A model generated the notes under the pieces. That model worked only from the letters and a program-made list of their open reading frames with translations, searched no databases and was not told the DNA's origin. From Dehalococcoidia bacterium (GTDB lineage: Bacteria; Chloroflexota; Dehalococcoidia; JAUYDP01), in contig JAUYDP010000037.1 in the NCBI GenBank assembly GCA_030691805.1, forward strand, positions 1 to 9,105: a stretch of 9,105 bases of DNA, written 5' to 3'. This document shows, in pieces, positions 7,461-9,105 of the stretch. The position numbers and the translations under genes are program-made. Each line of letters opens with the position of its first letter. Within the stretch, counting starts at the first letter, position 1.

Positions 7461-7490
7461 TGTAGGGGCGAGGCATGCCTCGCTTCTACA
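7461..7490. repeat. REP/MITE-like 30-base palindrome
   Basis: Left arm TGTAGGGGCGAGGCA and right arm TGCCTCGCTTCTACA are 15-base inverted repeats with no loop; 13 of 15 positions pair as Watson-Crick and the other two are G opposite T. The type starting GTAGGGGCGAGGC and ending as its complement is, to my knowledge, a common dispersed intergenic palindrome in Chloroflexota and some cyanobacteria. It stands between two SBP tail remnants. No T-run follows, so it is not a classic terminator, though the hairpin could slow transcription or protect mRNA ends. Confidence 0.7.
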
Positions 7491-7513
7491 CGCAGCTTGG
7501 TCCTTATAAGTAG
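7491..7513 (+). pseudogene. Remnant B: last codons of another SBP gene
   Basis: The bases from 7493 encode Q-L-G-P-Y-K and TAG (7511-7513), the final codons shared by SBP1, SBP4 and remnant A. They lie exactly 1264 bases before the same codons of SBP4, and the sequence after them matches the SBP4-SBP5 gap. So this is the tail end of the unit that preceded SBP4 in the tandem array. Confidence 0.8.
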
Positions 7514-7800
7514 AAACTGTCACGGGAATGCAGAGTTCGTTACAACCTATTCCCACCCACCTGGCAAATAGACTTAAGAGGAGGATGCCATGAACAGGAG
7601 GAAAGGGAGCACAGCGATATTAGGAGTGCTGGTCCTTGTCCTAGCAACCGTTCTTTCAGCTTGCGTGCCTGCGGTTGCACCAACGCCTACCCCGACCAAG
7701 CCGCCCGCGCCAGCGGCCGCTCCTACGCAAGCGGCGCCAAAGCCCACCGAGGCGGCAGCGGCTGCCCCCACACAGGCGGCGCCAAAGCCCACTGCGGCGG
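7511..7800 (+). repeat. Tandem 5' cassette, copy 1 (spacer, RBS, signal peptide, tether)
   Basis: This stretch recurs at 8775-9064, offset 1264, with no indels. The spacer part (79 bases) shows 7 differences, all transitions; the coding part from the ATG (211 bases) shows 4. Matching ends sharply inside the tether-coding region, before the binding domain. Confidence 0.92.
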
Positions 7801-8777
7801 CTCCGACGCAGCCGCCTGCCACTCCAAAGCCGGTAACCATCCGATTTGCTTCGCCCGGCGCCCTCTCGGATGCCGGTGTTTATATTGCCATTGAAAAGGG
7901 ATACTTCAAGGAATTGGCCGTAGACGTCAAAGTGGAAACCGTCCAGTCGGCTGCGTCGGCCATTGCTCCACTGGCAGCCGGGGACCTGGAGATAGCTGGA
8001 GGCGTCCTTAGCACTGCCCTTCTTAACGCCATAGACCGTGGGGTAGCCATGAAGGTAGTTGGGACCAAGGGAGGAGCCATAAAAGGCTTTGACGCATCCC
8101 AGTTCATCATACGCAAGGACCTTATTGACAGCGGCCAGGTCAAGGAGGTCAAGGATTTGAAGGGCAAGAAGATGGCGCTGGCCAACGTACAGAGCGGGGC
8201 CGAGGCCGAGGCATCCTTTTTCCTCAAGCAGGGCGGGCTCACCATCAAGGACGTGGAACTGGTAGTAATGGGATACCCGGATATGCTGCCTGCCTTCGCT
8301 AACAAGGCTATAGATGTATCCATTCAGAACGAGCCCCTCCTCACTACATCAATCGAACAAAAGCTGGCTGTGAAATGGCTCCCCGGCGCTCTAAGCACGG
8401 CTTACGGTGGTGAGTACCAGGTGGCTACGCTTATCTTCTCTGAAGTCTTTGCAAAGAACGTAGACGCGGCCAGACGCTTCATGGTAGGCTACGTCAGAGG
8501 TTTGCGGGACTATAACGACGCCTTCGTCAAGGGCAAAGATAAGGATGGCATCATTGCCATCCTGATTAAATATACAGCTCAGAAGGATCCTGCTGTGTAT
8601 GCCAAGATGGAGATGTCTTACCTTAACCCTGATGGCAAGATGCACCTGGCAAGCATGAAGATTGACTTCGACTACTTCAAGCAGATGGGGTATTATACGG
8701 GCAAGCTGGAATTCCAGTCTATTGTGGACACCCAGTTTATTGACTACGCGCTTCAGCAGCTTGGTCCTTACAAGTAG
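7590..8777 (+). CDS. SBP4: NMT1/SsuA-like ABC substrate-binding lipoprotein
   Basis: This is a solute-binding lipoprotein of 395 residues, the longest of the intact set because of its extended tether. ATG 7590 follows AGGAGG (7579-7584) with a 5-base gap. The signal peptide MNRRKGSTAILGVLV... ends in L-S-A-C with lipidated Cys25. The tether (26-80) contains an in-frame 15-residue repeat built on APTQAAPKPT (period seen at Pro45 and Pro60). The domain opens with IRFASPGALSDAGVYIAI and KGYFKELAVDV and closes with DTQFIDYALQQLGPYK. It is closest to SBP1: both carry LNAIDRGVAMK, QVKEVKD, SGAEA and FFLKQGG, and neither has the CxxC pair. Its 5' cassette is nearly identical to that of SBP5, and its 3' end to remnant A, while the domain core is its own. 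It likely uses the same permease. Ligand unknown, probably related to that of SBP1. Confidence 0.95.
   Translation: MNRRKGSTAILGVLVLVLATVLSACVPAVAPTPTPTKPPAPAAAPTQAAPKPTEAAAAAPTQAAPKPTAAAPTQPPATPKPVTIRFASPGALSDAGVYIAIEKGYFKELAVDVKVETVQSAASAIAPLAAGDLEIAGGVLSTALLNAIDRGVAMKVVGTKGGAIKGFDASQFIIRKDLIDSGQVKEVKDLKGKKMALANVQSGAEAEASFFLKQGGLTIKDVELVVMGYPDMLPAFANKAIDVSIQNEPLLTTSIEQKLAVKWLPGALSTAYGGEYQVATLIFSEVFAKNVDAARRFMVGYVRGLRDYNDAFVKGKDKDGIIAILIKYTAQKDPAVYAKMEMSYLNPDGKMHLASMKIDFDYFKQMGYYTGKLEFQSIVDTQFIDYALQQLGPYK
7731..7792 (+). repeat. In-frame 45-base-period repeat in the SBP4 tether
   Basis: GCGGCGCCAAAGCCCAC occurs identically at 7731-7747 and 7776-7792, 45 bases (15 codons) apart, encoding two copies of an APTQAAPKPT unit. 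The spacing keeps frame, so slippage or recombination here would only change tether length. Confidence 0.8.
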
Positions 8778-9064
8778 AGACCGTCACGGGAACGCAGAGT
8801 CCGTTACAACCTATTTCCGCCCACCTGGTAAATAGACTTAAGAGGAGGATGCCATGAACAGGAGGAAAGGGGGCACAGCGATATTAGGAGTGCTGGTCCT
8901 TGTCCTAGCAACCGTTCTTTCAGCTTGCGCGCCTGCGGTTGCACCAACGCCTACCCCGACCAAGCCGCCCGCGCCAGCGGCCGCTCCTACGCAAGCGGCG
9001 CCAAAGCCCACCGAGGCGGCAGCGGGTGCCCCCACACAGGCGGCGCCTAAGCCCACTGCGGCGG
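8775..9064 (+). repeat. Tandem 5' cassette, copy 2
   Basis: This is the second copy of the segment at 7511-7800. It starts at the SBP4 stop codon and ends within the SBP5 tether; beyond 9064 the two genes no longer align base for base (SBP4 encodes PTQPPATPKPVTIRF, SBP5 encodes AQATAPAKVVTVKF). Confidence 0.92.
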
Positions 9065-9105
9065 CGCAGGCGACGGCGCCGGCCAAGGTGGTGACCGTAA
9101 AGTTC
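8854..9105 (+). CDS. SBP5: ABC substrate-binding lipoprotein (3' end beyond window)
   Basis: The frame from ATG 8854 is open for 84 codons to the window edge. The start is supported by AGGAGG at 8843-8848 and by exact alignment with the SBP4 start. The protein begins MNRRKGGTAILGVLV..., has lipobox L-S-A-C with lipidated Cys25, then a Pro/Ala/Thr tether with the same APTQAAPKPT repeats, and reaches what looks like the first strand of the binding domain (VVTVKF). Compared with SBP4 it differs at Ser7/Gly, Val26/Ala and one Ala/Gly in the tether, then changes wholly at the domain boundary. The missing part should be about 310 residues of NMT1-like domain. Because the core is outside the window, it cannot be placed in the CxxC or the SGAEA subtype. 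Confidence 0.9.
   Translation, partial: MNRRKGGTAILGVLVLVLATVLSACAPAVAPTPTPTKPPAPAAAPTQAAPKPTEAAAGAPTQAAPKPTAAAQATAPAKVVTVKF

Larger units (their letters stand above)
7422..7528 (+). repeat. Pair of 37-base direct repeats flanking a palindrome (70-base period)
   Basis: Copy A (7422-7458) and copy B (7492-7528) both run from GCAGCTTGGTCC through a TAG stop to GGGAA and differ at 3 of 37 positions, all C/T changes. The palindrome at 7461-7490 lies between them. Against the SBP4 end (8756-8792), where this segment occurs once, the region has exactly one extra 70-base unit. Confidence 0.85.

Noticed and set aside
7422..7528. Repeat-palindrome-repeat as a mini CRISPR array
   Set aside because: There are only two repeats, they encode gene 3' ends, and the spacer is itself a palindrome; no cas gene is present.
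763..8777. TAG recoding (for example as pyrrolysine or another amino acid)
   Set aside because: TAG falls at the same C-terminal point in several aligned SBP paralogues, and each is followed by spacer sequence with a ribosome site for the next gene, so it works as a normal stop.

Overview
The window is a dense, one-directional block: every supported gene lies on the + strand. It reads as an accessory catabolic/transport locus. In order: an ABC-transporter ATPase cut by the left edge (1-765), its overlapping permease (743-1600), a UbiD-family decarboxylase (1643-3067), a 65-residue four-cysteine zinc-ribbon protein (3108-3305), then a series of NMT1/SsuA-like solute-binding lipoproteins. These are SBP1 (3349-4515), SBP2 (5074-6204), SBP3 (6242-7327), SBP4 (7590-8777) and a fifth, SBP5 (8854 onward), cut by the right edge. 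A decayed metallo-beta-lactamase gene (4589-5006) sits between SBP1 and SBP2. The 262-base gap between SBP3 and SBP4 holds two leftover 3' ends of lost SBP genes and a 30-base REP-like palindrome.

The likely host is a bacterium of the Chloroflexota, perhaps Dehalococcoidia- or SAR202-like. This is inferred from the lipoproteins (SAC/A-P start of the mature chain followed by long Pro/Thr/Ala tethers), moderately high GC content, UbiD genes next to NitT/TauT-type importers, and the palindrome type. No marker gene in the window proves it. Seven of the eight intact genes whose stop is visible end in TAG.

A reasonable working model is uptake plus decarboxylation. Several lipid-anchored binding proteins would catch related carboxylated small molecules and deliver them to one permease/ATPase pair. 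The UbiD enzyme, possibly with the zinc-ribbon protein as a small partner subunit, would then decarboxylate (or carboxylate) the substrate using prenylated FMN. The substrate cannot be read from the sequence. No UbiX-type prenyltransferase and no regulator is visible.

The most striking feature is how the SBP array appears to evolve. SBP4 and SBP5 lie in a tandem repeat with a 1264-base period. The repeated 5' cassette (intergenic region, ribosome site, signal peptide and tether; 290 bases with about 11 differences and no indels) stops matching abruptly at the boundary with the ligand-binding domain. The gene 3' ends are also shared, including between an intact gene and the remnants. This looks like an array that grows, shrinks and swaps binding domains by recombination at conserved ends. 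A second point is a Cys-x-x-Cys pair at the same place in SBP2 and SBP3 that is absent from SBP1 and SBP4, so the array contains two subtypes.
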